20,413 nucleotides of DNA. Source: a virus. The translations under genes were made by a program, and so were the position numbers. The notes under the pieces are model-generated. The model was not told the DNA's origin. It ran no database searches and saw nothing but the letters and a program-made list of their open reading frames with translations. Shown here in pieces: positions 1 through 8,229 of the stretch. The stretch spans positions 1 to 20,413 of the IMG/VR virus record IMGVR_UViG_3300044732_001203; one strand, given 5' to 3'. How positions within the stretch are numbered: the first letter of the stretch is position 1; each line of letters opens with the position of its first letter.

Positions 1-421
1 CTTTTTTCGTTCTATCCGTGTAAGCGTCAATAATCGAGTCACGGTACTTGTCGAGAACGTCAGCCGTCTTCCGAAGCTCGGCGGCACTTCCCATCGCCAT
101 CGTCCACGGATTGTGAACCATCATCATCGCGTTTTTTGCCATTACCACGCGATCACCAGCCATTGCGATATAACTGGCAATTGAATACGCCGACGAATCG
201 ACGACAACATCGACGCCGCCCTGATGTCGCTTTAGTGCGTTAAAGATTGCCCGGCCTTCGTCCACGCTCCCGCCAGGAGATGAAATTCGCAATGTGACTC
301 TTCGGCCTGACATCCTTGCGAGGTCTGGCAATACTGTTGCCGCGTCGATCATGCCCCACATGGAGGAACCAATTGCGTCGTAAAGAAAGATTTCGCCGGT
401 TTCCAAATCAGACTGGTACAT
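1..421 (-). CDS. ClpP-like phage head maturation protease (C-terminus beyond window)
   Basis: Serine protease of the ClpP/S14 fold that trims capsid or scaffold proteins during HK97-type head assembly. About 140 residues are visible from the ATG at 421; the gene runs off the left edge. Seen: the ISSPGGSVDEG segment (about 47-56) typical of ClpP-like head proteases, SSAYSIAS with the likely nucleophile Ser80, an AMAGD stretch (about 86-90), and MMVHNPW with the likely catalytic His103. The catalytic Asp would lie beyond the window. An AAGG sequence about 10 bases upstream could serve as ribosome site. The start overlaps the end of the methyltransferase-like gene by 14 bases. Its place after portal fits the usual terminase-portal-protease order, here interrupted by one extra gene. 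Confidence 0.9.
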   Translation of the reverse strand, partial: MYQSDLETGEIFLYDAIGSSMWGMIDAATVLPDLARMSGRRVTLRISSPGGSVDEGRAIFNALKRHQGGVDVVVDSSAYSIASYIAMAGDRVVMAKNAMMMVHNPWTMAMGSAAELRKTADVLDKYRDSIIDAYTDRTKK

Positions 422-1040
422 GCTTTGTAACCTTTTCGACTAAGGAGTCATGAACGAAAATTGAATTGACTCGTGTCGTCCCGAGTCGTGTGTAATTGAA
501 ATCACAAGCAATTGAATAAACGGTTTCGGCGTTGTCTTGAATCTTGAAGCCTTCATCGATCTCAATGCCTAGCAGCCACGCTGGAACACGCCCTACATCA
601 TCCGTATTTGCAGGATGACATTTGTCAAAATGCTCTACCATCAGGATGCTCACCTGATGATTGCTTAACACATGCTGCATGATAAGACTGTCGATGCTGT
701 CCACATCAATGACACAAAGCATAACATTTGCGTCAAGATTCGGACTTGTTTCAAAAGCATATTCCCCGCGTATCTTGGCGCGTGAAAACTTAACAGCCAG
801 TTTGCTGATTGAATCTTCGTCTTTTTCGAATAGCACGCAATCAAGCCCGTAATTGTAAAACGGCTCGATCGTCAACGGCAGCCCCTCGCCGTCGCCAGCA
901 CCAACTTCAACGCACTGGCCCGGCTGGTTAATTAGGTTCGCCAACGCAACCAAAATTCCCTGTTCACCAAACTGCCATCCGCCTGACGTTTCTGTCAGCC
1001 ACTCAAACTCAGGCCGATCGGCCACGAATCCTTCCGTCAT
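408..1040 (-). CDS. SAM-dependent methyltransferase-like protein inserted between portal and protease
   Basis: Protein of 210 residues. A Rossmann-type SAM-binding signature is visible: CVEVGAGDGEG (43-53) as motif I, LFEKDE (70-75) as the acidic second strand, and CVIDVDSID (109-117), which resembles the IDIDG.D motif of FkbM-like methyltransferases. The substrate is unknown. The ATG overlaps the portal stop by 4 bases (ATGA) and has a GGAG about 7 bases upstream, so it is translated as part of the head operon. Portal and protease are normally adjacent, so this looks like an inserted accessory gene, perhaps modifying a virion or host surface component; that role is inference. The methyltransferase fold is fairly secure, activity is not. 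Confidence 0.65.
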   Translation of the reverse strand: MTEGFVADRPEFEWLTETSGGWQFGEQGILVALANLINQPGQCVEVGAGDGEGLPLTIEPFYNYGLDCVLFEKDEDSISKLAVKFSRAKIRGEYAFETSPNLDANVMLCVIDVDSIDSLIMQHVLSNHQVSILMVEHFDKCHPANTDDVGRVPAWLLGIEIDEGFKIQDNAETVYSIACDFNYTRLGTTRVNSIFVHDSLVEKVTKHVPV

Positions 1041-2635
1041 ACTGTCGCTCCAAGTATGTAATCTGCCAAATCCTCAACCCGCTCGCCCCACGATGCCGTA
1101 AGTTCCCCAACTGCGTCTGGAAGTGCCTTTGCCGCCGTCTTGCTCATGACTTCAATCAAGGCATCCTGTGAGATTCGGCAGTGCTCAGCGGCCGCGTATG
1201 GCGTTCCTCCGAGTTGTTCGCAAACATCGCCCAGCGTGTGTTGCCATTTAGCGTAAAACTTTTCGACCGACTGAATCGGCGTTTTTGTTTTGACCGCTGC
1301 TGCCACTCGCTGCTGCTCAATAGCCAGCAAAGGACGTAGCCGAGAGACTACGGCCATTCGTTGCACTGCTTCTGTTTCTGGATCGTCCTCCGGCTCAGGA
1401 TCTTCTGGAACGTCCGGCGAATCCTCTTCCATTGGTGCCGTCACTGTGATTGCTGGATTCTGATATTCATCCCCGCCGTCATAGGGATTCATGTCCAGTT
1501 TTTCGCGTGCCTCATTCGGGCTGATCACCGTTGCCGCAATTAGCTTCGTCAGGTATTCGGCCTGTTTCAGCGGGTCCATTCGCATCAGAGCGTTAGTGTT
1601 AAACTTGAAGTAATGCGTTTCGCTGGTCAACTGGCGTTCGGTCAGCAGCGATCGATTACAGGCAGCCTCAATGTGAACCAGCCATCGGTTAAGGCAGTTC
1701 GTCAGGTATGCCAGATGCTTCTCTGCCAGACTGTTGTAAGACACTGACGAATCATCGCCAAGGATCTCCTCCAGACAAAACCACATTGCAGCCTCTTGCC
1801 GCTGAAATAGCCGTTGCTCTATCCACTGGGAATCCTTACCGCTCATCGACACCATGTTGGCCTTGATGCCTTCGCGGAGCATGGCAGTCTTGCCGGTGTT
1901 TTCCGCACCGTCGTGAGCCTCGCGAAACATCGACAGGAATTTCTTTGCTTCCTCTTCATTGCGAAACATTCCGCCAGGAGCTTCAAGAATTAGAGATCCG
2001 CTGAATCCCTTTTTGGCAAGGTTTCGAACTTGATCCTCTGCCGATAATCCAGCGTCAAGACTGTTGCTCATGACCGCAGACGCATTTAATCCAGCAAGGC
2101 CATTAAAGCTCAGGCCATGCACAAAAAACACATCTTCATCCGGAAACCAAACCGTTTGACTATCCTCGGTCACTCCGAGTTTTGCCGCTAATGGCTCGTG
2201 CTTACACAAAACAGTGCCGTGCCATCGCTTGCCCTCGAACCATTCGCTGCTTGAGCGGTCTGGCAACATTGGCCACAACGCAACTGGCCGTCCGCCTTCG
2301 CGCTCAACAACGCATCGCCAGTTGCCGTACAACAGAAGGCTTGGTGCTCCGAACATTTTCCACTCTGGAGCAGTCTGGTAGTCGTTTGGCCGCGTGTGCA
2401 CGATCTTATGGCCGGCATGAGAACGCTCAATGCTGCTGCCGCGTTCCAGCCTGCGATGGCAGTTGATAGGCAGTTGCGAAAAGTGCCCGGCAATTTTGTT
2501 TACTGCATACCAAACTGGTGCATATTCGATCGCCCTGCGTGGCGTTAACTTAGCAGTGCCAAACTCCGGCGAAGTGCCGAAAAAGGCACCCAAACCTGAG
2601 CCAACTCGTGTGATAAAACGTCGAAACAGTTCCAT
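1037..2635 (-). CDS. HK97-type phage portal protein
   Basis: Portal proteins form the dodecameric ring at the head vertex through which DNA enters and leaves. The protein has 532 residues. The N-terminal half has the family look: ELFRRFITRVGSG, then IEYAPVWYAVNKIAGHFSQLPI (about 36-57), followed by a long mixed region with LAGLNASAVMSNSLDAGLSAEDQVRNLAKKG and later MNPYDGGDEYQNPA. HK97-type portals are usually about 380-430 residues; here the tail after about residue 400 is longer, with an acidic Pro/Glu/Asp-rich linker (about 404-424) and a helical domain to the end. GAAGG lies about 8 bases upstream of the ATG. The gene starts 10 bases after the large terminase stop. Confidence 0.93.
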   Translation of the reverse strand: MELFRRFITRVGSGLGAFFGTSPEFGTAKLTPRRAIEYAPVWYAVNKIAGHFSQLPINCHRRLERGSSIERSHAGHKIVHTRPNDYQTAPEWKMFGAPSLLLYGNWRCVVEREGGRPVALWPMLPDRSSSEWFEGKRWHGTVLCKHEPLAAKLGVTEDSQTVWFPDEDVFFVHGLSFNGLAGLNASAVMSNSLDAGLSAEDQVRNLAKKGFSGSLILEAPGGMFRNEEEAKKFLSMFREAHDGAENTGKTAMLREGIKANMVSMSGKDSQWIEQRLFQRQEAAMWFCLEEILGDDSSVSYNSLAEKHLAYLTNCLNRWLVHIEAACNRSLLTERQLTSETHYFKFNTNALMRMDPLKQAEYLTKLIAATVISPNEAREKLDMNPYDGGDEYQNPAITVTAPMEEDSPDVPEDPEPEDDPETEAVQRMAVVSRLRPLLAIEQQRVAAAVKTKTPIQSVEKFYAKWQHTLGDVCEQLGGTPYAAAEHCRISQDALIEVMSKTAAKALPDAVGELTASWGERVEDLADYILGATV

Positions 2636-2645
2636 ATTTGGGCCT

Positions 2646-4355
2646 TCAAACGATGAATAAAGAACCTGTCGGACGCGATGGAGCCAGCATGGCCAATCTA
2701 ATGCCCATCACCAAAGCCACGGCAGCGTCGATCTTCTCGCTCGAATTCCGCTTATCTGGCATCATTTTACCTTGTGCGTTGCTGGTTGTCATCATGTTTA
2801 GAGCACACCAACGCAGGATGTTGTCAGACTTCTCTGGTACGAACCTATTTTCTCTAATCGCTGCGGACAGTTCCTGCATGGGTTCGTGGAACTGAAAGCA
2901 GTTCTGAGGCATTTTAATAACCTCTAAACCTGCCTGCGACAGCTCATCGCCGAGTTGTGCAGCGTTATACGGGTCATATGCGACCGCCCGAACGCCCAGC
3001 TCTTCTGCCACTTGTAGAAAGTCATCTCGCAGTGCGGCTACCACGTAACGAGACACGGTCAGTTCACCTCCAGCGACCCAACCGGCCCACGGCTGTTTTT
3101 TCAAATCGCGTTTTGTTTCATCGACAATGAAGGATCGCGTGAAAGCCTCATAACGCCAAATGATTTTGCCTTCCTCATCTTCATCGATTGGAAACCGAGC
3201 GACCACAGCAAACGATGCAAGGTCATCACGGCCGCCGAGGTCAATTCCTGCAGTGATCGCGTCCGCATGTCGCCAGGATGCAAGCGTCTCTGCCATGTCG
3301 TCCCACTCGGCAGGCAGAATAAATCGCTCGTACGCTGAAACCTTGCGATTGCAGTGATACCTGGTAAATCTATTCAGTTCTACAGGTGATGTTTTGGCTT
3401 TTGTTGCTGCCTCTCGCAGAGACTCAAGACCAATTGAGACATTGATATTCGGGTTTGCCTTTGGCCACAACGACTCATTCAAAGCATCGTCGTTTTCATC
3501 GAGTTCAAAAATGTACGAAAAGTATGACTCGTCAACGAACTCCCCACGAACAACACCTGTTGCGTAGTCGTAATCTTCCTGCCACAACTGGCTTGTGTCA
3601 TCTCCGGCCGTCGTAAAGTCCCCGATTAATGGCTGCGAGCGGTTCCCAGATCCAGTCATCATCGTATCGTAGAACTTCCGGTGATGCTCTCTCCATGCGT
3701 GCTTCTCGTCCATCAACACCATATGAGGATTCAAGCCGTCAAACGGTTTGTCACTTCCGATGCAATGGATATAGCCCTTGTTGTGATTGAACGTGATCTG
3801 CTTGTTGATCGGTGTCGAAAGAGCCTTGACGTGTTCCGACTGGCCCCGCATTCGCTCAATCTCGGCATACATCACTTTCTGAACCTGCTCCTTTTTGGTG
3901 GCACAAAGTACAACTTCTGCCACATCTTCTGGCCGCCCGGTGAATGGATTTACGTCTGACATCGCTCCAAGTAGTGCGATCCCAGCTCCGAGCGTTGATT
4001 TGCCGTTCTTGCGTGCCATCGTCCAAAAGAATCTGCGGAAGCGTCTTGTGCGGTCTTCACATCGCTTCCAGCCAAAGATATTCCACACGCCAAACAACTG
4101 CCACGGCTCCAGTTCAAACGGTTTTCCGGAACATTTGCCGATTGAGTGCTTTAGGATTTCAGGAAAGAAGTCGCAGCAGGCCGACGCCACATCGAGCGAA
4201 AAGTAATACGGAAACTCTGGACTGTTCTGACGCTCAAGATCGTCCACATATCGCTGCACTGCTGCCCGATGCGAAACACACGACACAATGCGACCGCTCA
4301 GCACGTCTTTCACGTACTTATCAACGGCCTTATGTGTGTCGCTTTTACGCTTCAT
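2646..4355 (-). CDS. terL: Phage terminase large subunit (ATPase and nuclease)
   Basis: Motor that pumps DNA into the prohead and cuts the concatemer. Of 569 residues, the N-terminal ATPase has a Walker A-like ARKNGKST (114-121) and Walker B MVLMDE (212-217, catalytic Glu217), followed by a TTAGDD coupling segment (about 248-253). The C-terminal RNase H-like nuclease shows AGIDLGGRDD (Asp372), AVAYDPYNAAQL (Asp461) and SEKIDAAVAL (Asp543), the expected spaced acidic residues. Length and motif order match the HK97-type Terminase_1 family. The ATG overlaps the small-terminase stop by 4 bases, and portal follows after 10 bases, which is the canonical order. Confidence 0.96.
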   Translation of the reverse strand: MKRKSDTHKAVDKYVKDVLSGRIVSCVSHRAAVQRYVDDLERQNSPEFPYYFSLDVASACCDFFPEILKHSIGKCSGKPFELEPWQLFGVWNIFGWKRCEDRTRRFRRFFWTMARKNGKSTLGAGIALLGAMSDVNPFTGRPEDVAEVVLCATKKEQVQKVMYAEIERMRGQSEHVKALSTPINKQITFNHNKGYIHCIGSDKPFDGLNPHMVLMDEKHAWREHHRKFYDTMMTGSGNRSQPLIGDFTTAGDDTSQLWQEDYDYATGVVRGEFVDESYFSYIFELDENDDALNESLWPKANPNINVSIGLESLREAATKAKTSPVELNRFTRYHCNRKVSAYERFILPAEWDDMAETLASWRHADAITAGIDLGGRDDLASFAVVARFPIDEDEEGKIIWRYEAFTRSFIVDETKRDLKKQPWAGWVAGGELTVSRYVVAALRDDFLQVAEELGVRAVAYDPYNAAQLGDELSQAGLEVIKMPQNCFQFHEPMQELSAAIRENRFVPEKSDNILRWCALNMMTTSNAQGKMMPDKRNSSEKIDAAVALVMGIRLAMLAPSRPTGSLFIV

Positions 4356-4846
4356 CCTCGCCCCATTCTTGCCATGATTTTGGCGAACGGATCTTCCTTT
4401 TTGTCATCCAGCTTTAGACTAGTCAACTTCTGCCGACTGGCTGGCGTCAGGCCCAATTCCGGAAGCAACTTATTGAGTTGCTCGCGAAACTTATTCATTT
4501 CCGACACGTAGGCGTTTCGCGTTATTGTTCTGTTGCCATCTTTGTCAAAGCCTTCAATTGCGAGTCCAGTGTCAGCAACTTTTTCGCGGGCTTCGATCCA
4601 TTTCGCATAAGTCGTGCAATATGCCACAAGCACTTCGCGAGTATCAGATGACAACACGCCGTTCGCTTTAAGGTCCACACTCAGCTCGTTCCACTTTTGT
4701 GTTTCCACCTCGCCGAACCAGTCAGGCATTTCTGGCGATAGTCCATCTGCTTTTGGCGCAGACTTGTTTTGCCGCTTTGGATTTTTCCGGAATGCCCCTG
4801 TTGCGTGCTTGACTTCTGCTGCCAGTGGTTTTCGTCCTCGTGCCAT
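4352..4846 (-). CDS. terS: Phage terminase small subunit, P27 family
   Basis: DNA-recognition subunit of the packaging motor. The 164-residue length and pattern fit the P27 family: basic N-terminus (ARGRKPLAAEVKHATGAFRKNPKR), PDWFGEVETQKWNEL (about 41-55), an AYCTTYAKWIEAREKV helix (about 75-90) and the C-terminal LNKLLPELGLTPASRQKL signature (about 128-145). A GAGG stands about 9 bases before the ATG, inside the short gap after the HNH gene. It is coupled to terL by an ATGA overlap. HNH gene, small terminase and large terminase in this order are typical of HK97-like phages. Confidence 0.93.
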   Translation of the reverse strand: MARGRKPLAAEVKHATGAFRKNPKRQNKSAPKADGLSPEMPDWFGEVETQKWNELSVDLKANGVLSSDTREVLVAYCTTYAKWIEAREKVADTGLAIEGFDKDGNRTITRNAYVSEMNKFREQLNKLLPELGLTPASRQKLTSLKLDDKKEDPFAKIMARMGRG

Positions 4847-4939
4847 TTCCTAAAACCTCAATTTTGTGGAGATATGCGTGTGGGTTACAGGGATATCGAC
4901 GACCGCCAAACCTCAACATTCCGACCGCCCCCCGGCCTG

Positions 4940-5269
4940 TCACTGCCCCTCACGTCTTGCCTGATCCATTGCCCTGTGGCACGCCACGCACAACGACATG
5001 AGGTTATTCCATTCAAGTCGTAGCCACGGAGCCTCTGCAATCGGAATGACGTGGTGGACCTCCTGTGCTTCTGTAGCAATGCCACGCTTTTTGCATTCCT
5101 CACACAAAGGATTCTCATTTCTAAACCGCACGCTTAATCGCTTCCATGCTCCGTCGTACCCTGCCTCTGTCGTGCTGACTGATGCCCTCTGCTTGCCACG
5201 TCCACACCGCTCACACTCCCTGCGCCTTACATCTAACACTGCACCACATGGGCAAAGCTTCAACCTCAT
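4940..5269 (-). CDS. HNH endonuclease associated with packaging
   Basis: 109-residue HNH nuclease. The core is CEEC (Cys56, Cys59), EVHHVIPI (His72, His73), WNNLMSLC (Asn88/Asn89) and CVACH (Cys94, Cys97, His98), giving the zinc-stapled beta-beta-alpha-metal site. An extra N-terminal zinc knuckle is formed by CPC (6-8) and CERC (19-22). HNH proteins beside terminase genes are known in HK97-like and related phages to assist terminase cleavage at cos; the same role is likely here because terS starts 93 bases downstream. It overlaps the upstream structural gene by 4 bases (ATGA). A free-standing homing endonuclease is the alternative, but its length and position favour a packaging role. Confidence 0.9.
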   Translation of the reverse strand: MRLKLCPCGAVLDVRRRECERCGRGKQRASVSTTEAGYDGAWKRLSVRFRNENPLCEECKKRGIATEAQEVHHVIPIAEAPWLRLEWNNLMSLCVACHRAMDQARREGQ

Positions 5270-6456
5270 GCGTCTACCTGTGGTGCCCTAACCACGCTAC
5301 ACACACCCTGCATGTACAGTGTGCTCGGTGCTGCGGCGTCCCGGATAGCAAACCGCAATGTTCGCTCGCTCGCCGTCACTGCTGATGGATAGGCAAACGT
5401 GACGATGTTGCTACTGGCCCCACTGATCGTGATGCTCCCACTTGCAACCGTAGCCACATCGACGCCAGATAATGTTTCAAACACGATTACCAATGTCTTT
5501 CCGCTCAGACTGATAGCCGTTGTTCCGTCCGTCCGGTAGAGCGTGATTGACTGACTGATCGTTTCGCCAACAACCGGAATCAATGTCGCTCCAGCAGATC
5601 GATCGGCAACAATGCCAGTTGCTGGAAGGACATTGACACTAGAACCACCACCACCGCTCGGGGCAAGCTCCAGCATGTTCGCAGTAAATTGGTAGACAGC
5701 CCCATCCTGCACCAATCCTGTCGTCACTCGTGTGGCAAATGTGTTGATCGCAGCAATCTCCGTACTACCACTCAACCCATCCGCCTGGCAGTCGTGGACA
5801 TCGGCAGCAATATGATTAGCCCCAGTAACCTTCACCGCTCTGCCGTTTGTACCATCGCTGATAATCAGCAGCTCACCGAATGAATCTGCTGTAAATGTTT
5901 CTGTGGTCAGTGTATTCCAGATCGCCAAACGGCTAGCGGAGTCCAGTACCGCTGTTATTCTTCCGCTTTCCAGTGCCGCTGGCAGTCGCGTCTGGATGTC
6001 GTTCGTGTCGCTCTGCACAGTCGCAATCGCCGCGAGGACAGCATCGTCAGCAGTCCCCAAAGCAGTCGCAAGTTCGGCATTTGTTGGCAGGTCGTCAACG
6101 CTGGCCTGTGTCGCAAGGCCCGACTGGATCTCAGTGATCGCGTCTGCTGCAAGGGACGAAGCGTTGACCGCGTTGGCCGCGATCAATTCCGTTTTTGACT
6201 TGTCGTAAACCTGAAACGTCGCTGTGGTCAGGGTCAAAGTCACGAACCATCGAGCCACCGAAACCGCACCAACGAAAGCGATCAACTCATACTCTCCAGC
6301 CGCGACATCTGTGTAGGCCGCTGCGTATGTGCCCTTGCGGTTAGTGGCCTCAGTTGCTGTCACGGACGCAACCTGCGTATCGCTGCCAACCGCAAACAAC
6401 TTTGCGGTGGTTGTTTGTGTCGGTGCAGATCTGAATTCAATTGTCTGCGTTGCCAA
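5266..6456 (-). CDS. Probable tail/baseplate or fibre-type structural protein
   Basis: 396 residues, rich in Ala, Thr, Ser and Val with almost no Cys, typical of extended beta-rich virion proteins. Three parts can be seen. Residues 1-80 look like a beta-sandwich domain. Residues about 85-150 form a helical stretch with AVNASSLAADAITEIQSGLA and repeated Ala/Asp/Thr segments often seen in fibre stalks. The C-terminus (about 275-390) reads TLYRTDGTTAISLSGKTL and ends in a beta-rich domain that resembles the N-terminal domain of BppU-like baseplate proteins. A GGGG linker (about 267-270) separates stalk and C-terminal domain. Placement before the terminase genes is unusual for a tail protein. Structural nature is likely; exact role is inference. 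Confidence 0.6.
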   Translation of the reverse strand: MATQTIEFRSAPTQTTTAKLFAVGSDTQVASVTATEATNRKGTYAAAYTDVAAGEYELIAFVGAVSVARWFVTLTLTTATFQVYDKSKTELIAANAVNASSLAADAITEIQSGLATQASVDDLPTNAELATALGTADDAVLAAIATVQSDTNDIQTRLPAALESGRITAVLDSASRLAIWNTLTTETFTADSFGELLIISDGTNGRAVKVTGANHIAADVHDCQADGLSGSTEIAAINTFATRVTTGLVQDGAVYQFTANMLELAPSGGGGSSVNVLPATGIVADRSAGATLIPVVGETISQSITLYRTDGTTAISLSGKTLVIVFETLSGVDVATVASGSITISGASSNIVTFAYPSAVTASERTLRFAIRDAAAPSTLYMQGVCSVVRAPQVDA

Positions 6457-6457
6457 T

Positions 6458-6790
6458 TTATGACTCCAGAATTACGACTGATCCCAGTGCTTGCGTGACT
6501 GCTGCCTGAGCTTGCGTTTGTGCCGTTGCTGCTGCCGTTTTAGATGCGTACGCTCCGACGATCTCGGTCATGTATTGCCGCACCCTATAGGACAGATTGC
6601 GGTATCCATTGACCGGCACCGAATCAACCTCATAGACACCGTAAGCATCTGCAAAAGCAGCCACCAACACGTCTACGATTGGCGTTGCGTCCGGCATTGA
6701 TCCGAGGATAGCCGATGCGTTGTCGACGACTGTTCCGCCGTTGCCTTCGGCGTCGCAGCCGCGCGTGATTGTGATCGTGATTTTGTCCAT
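6458..6790 (-). CDS. Small conserved-looking protein of the fibre module
   Basis: 110 residues from the ATG at 6790, chosen because it forms a TAATG stop-start overlap with the upstream fibre gene; a longer reading frame exists but would overlap that gene out of frame. The N-terminus DKITITITRGCDAEGNGG looks beta-stranded. The middle, ATPIVDVLVAAFADAYGV, is helical, and the C-terminus is an Ala/Gln/Thr-rich helix (AATAQTQAQAAVTQALG) that could form a coiled coil. I recognise no family. Lying between two fibre-like genes, it may be a fibre-associated or chaperone protein. Confidence 0.6.
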   Translation of the reverse strand: MDKITITITRGCDAEGNGGTVVDNASAILGSMPDATPIVDVLVAAFADAYGVYEVDSVPVNGYRNLSYRVRQYMTEIVGAYASKTAAATAQTQAQAAVTQALGSVVILES

Positions 6791-7515
6791 TATGCTGGCC
6801 CCAAAGTTGTGACAGTCCCGGAAGATCCACGAAATTTCAGAGCGCCTGCTTCGCAATACAGGACGCCGCCGCCGCTGGGATTTGTCGTCGGTGCTGTTGT
6901 TGCGTTCGCGATGAATGCGATCCCAACACCACCGCCGGCACTAATAGCGCCATTCAGTCCGAGGTTGCGTAAATGCAGGTCTCGTAGTGTTCCACTCACT
7001 GTGTTATTGATTTCAAACACACCTGAACTGATTCGCCGTAGCGCTGTATCGTTCGCGGTTAACTGCGTTGCAATCGTAATGTTGTTTGCGGAAACAACCG
7101 CCCCGGTTGAGGTTACGTAAAATAACAGTGCGTTTGCGCTGCTTCGTGCCTCAAAAAGATTGCCGCTTTGTGATGCCGCCCCTTTGACGCAGAGCGGAAC
7201 AATTGTAGCTCCCTGAGCGGTCATCGTGACATGTGTCACAGTCGTCGCGTAGACGACTGCAGCCATTCCGCCAAGTGCTCCAGCGTTGTTGTATTGCACT
7301 TCCCCTGACGCGCCGCCTGGAGACGCTGAAACAGTGATATCACCAGACCCCAGCAATGAGGTGCTATTTACAGTCTTGATGTTCGTGCCGCTAACCAGCG
7401 TCACCTGAGCACCCGCAGCCGTACGCACCGCAGCCGCATCGGCAGCAGTCATCACTGACCTGCCGACCGATGTCGTGTCAATTACCTGCGTTGAGATGAC
7501 TGCTTCGACGCTCAT
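6790..7515 (-). CDS. Tail fibre-like protein
   Basis: 241 residues from ATG 7515, which has a GGGGGAG sequence 5 bases upstream; a GTG two codons earlier lacks such spacing. Phage fibre signatures are visible near the N-terminus: DAAAVRTAAGAQVTLVSGTN followed by IKTVNSTSLLGSGDITV, a segment found in many fibre and tail proteins, then GEVQYNNAGALGG. The rest is Gly/Ala/Thr/Ser-rich beta material with NNTVSGTLRDLHLRNLGLNG and a GGGVLYCEAGALKFRGSSG C-terminal section resembling trimerising fibre repeats. It would serve in host attachment. No chaperone cleavage domain is seen. Confidence 0.72.
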   Translation of the reverse strand: MSVEAVISTQVIDTTSVGRSVMTAADAAAVRTAAGAQVTLVSGTNIKTVNSTSLLGSGDITVSASPGGASGEVQYNNAGALGGMAAVVYATTVTHVTMTAQGATIVPLCVKGAASQSGNLFEARSSANALLFYVTSTGAVVSANNITIATQLTANDTALRRISSGVFEINNTVSGTLRDLHLRNLGLNGAISAGGGVGIAFIANATTAPTTNPSGGGVLYCEAGALKFRGSSGTVTTLGPA

Positions 7516-7530
7516 ACCCACTCCCCCAAA

Positions 7531-7541
7531 ATCAACAGCGG
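7531..7541 (+). repeat. Copy of an 11-bp intergenic repeat (ATCAACAGCGG)
   Basis: The 11-mer ATCAACAGCGG lies in the 42-base gap between the PAS-domain gene and the fibre gene. The same 11-mer occurs on the opposite strand at 11468-11478 and 11612-11622, both also in small-gene spacers. See the finding on repeated spacer motifs. Confidence 0.6.
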
Positions 7542-7555
7542 ATCAACAGATCCGC
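7538..7555 (-). terminator. Intergenic hairpin, possible weak terminator
   Basis: Perfect 7-bp inverted repeat GCGGATC / GATCCGC with a 4-base loop. It fills most of the gap between the PAS-domain gene and the fibre gene. On the transcript it is followed by TGTTGATTTT, then by the fibre gene ribosome site. It could be a weak terminator, an RNA processing or stability element, or a protein site. Confidence 0.4.
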
Positions 7556-7557
7556 GT

Positions 7558-8211
7558 TTACTGTCCGACTTGTTCCTGCATCGTGACCTTGACTGGAAGG
7601 TTCACGACCCCTGTTCGCTGCAACAATTCCACAACATTGTTCAGACCGAAAATCGACAGCGCAAACGCGACGCACGCGGCTGTCATTTTGGGATATCGCT
7701 GAACCATTCTGATTGCTCCGAGGACGAACTTGTCCTCATCCGTCTGCGTTGTCACTGCCCTGAGTTCCATCGTCATCGCTTCAATTCTCGCATCCAGCCG
7801 TTGAGTGTGTTCCATTGCCATTGCGAACGCTGTAGCCGTCCCGTTTTTTAGTGGCTCCCATGTGCAGAGACAACATTCAATCTCACCCGACAAGGGGTAT
7901 CTCATAACTGTCAACTGGCCCCACTCCGGCTTCGCGCCTTTGGGGATATATTGCTTCTTAACTTGGTACGTTGGATTGTACGCATCGAGGTTTCTCGCCT
8001 CATCAACATCAGCTTCCAGACTTTTGTCAGGCACGCTGATTGCCATCCATGTGAGCCGCCTTAACTCCGTCAATGTGTACTGTGACCAATCACAAAACGC
8101 TGCATTGGCCCAAAGAATTTGCCCGTCCAATGTGCTCACGAGTTTCATCGCGGGACAATGCTTAATCCATGTCCGTAAATGATGCTCGTTTGCTGTTTCG
8201 TCGATCCACAT
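7558..8211 (-). CDS. PAS-domain protein with coiled coil and membrane segment
   Basis: 217 residues from ATG 8211; AGGA lies about 10 bases upstream, while a TTG start at 8220 would put the site too close. Residues about 15-118 read as a PAS sensor fold: CPAMKLVSTLDGQILWANAAFCDWSQYTLTEL corresponds to the usual DG.I...N.A......Y...EL pattern, and the end, GEIECCLCTWEPL, matches the last strand. Residues about 125-160 are a likely helical connector (EHTQRLDARIEAMTMELRAV). A hydrophobic segment at about 177-196 (TAACVAFALSIFGL) is a probable membrane anchor. No kinase, cyclase or DNA-binding output domain follows. It sits just after small membrane and lysis-type genes, so a sensor of cell state that influences lysis or the envelope is possible, but this is inference. 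Confidence 0.65.
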   Translation of the reverse strand: MWIDETANEHHLRTWIKHCPAMKLVSTLDGQILWANAAFCDWSQYTLTELRRLTWMAISVPDKSLEADVDEARNLDAYNPTYQVKKQYIPKGAKPEWGQLTVMRYPLSGEIECCLCTWEPLKNGTATAFAMAMEHTQRLDARIEAMTMELRAVTTQTDEDKFVLGAIRMVQRYPKMTAACVAFALSIFGLNNVVELLQRTGVVNLPVKVTMQEQVGQ

Positions 8212-8229
8212 TCGCCTCAATTCCTGTTG

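Noticed and set aside
2188-2493. Second minus-strand frame of 101 residues inside portal
   Set aside because: Fully inside the portal gene in another frame, Cys/Thr/Ala-rich, with no ribosome site.
3944-4417. A 157-residue plus-strand frame over the terminase genes
   Set aside because: Antisense to the highly conserved terL/terS genes, composition typical of a shadow frame, no motif.
6458-6856. Longer 132-residue form of the fibre-module protein
   Set aside because: The first 22 codons would overlap the fibre gene out of frame; the TAATG start at 6790 matches the coupling seen across the window.
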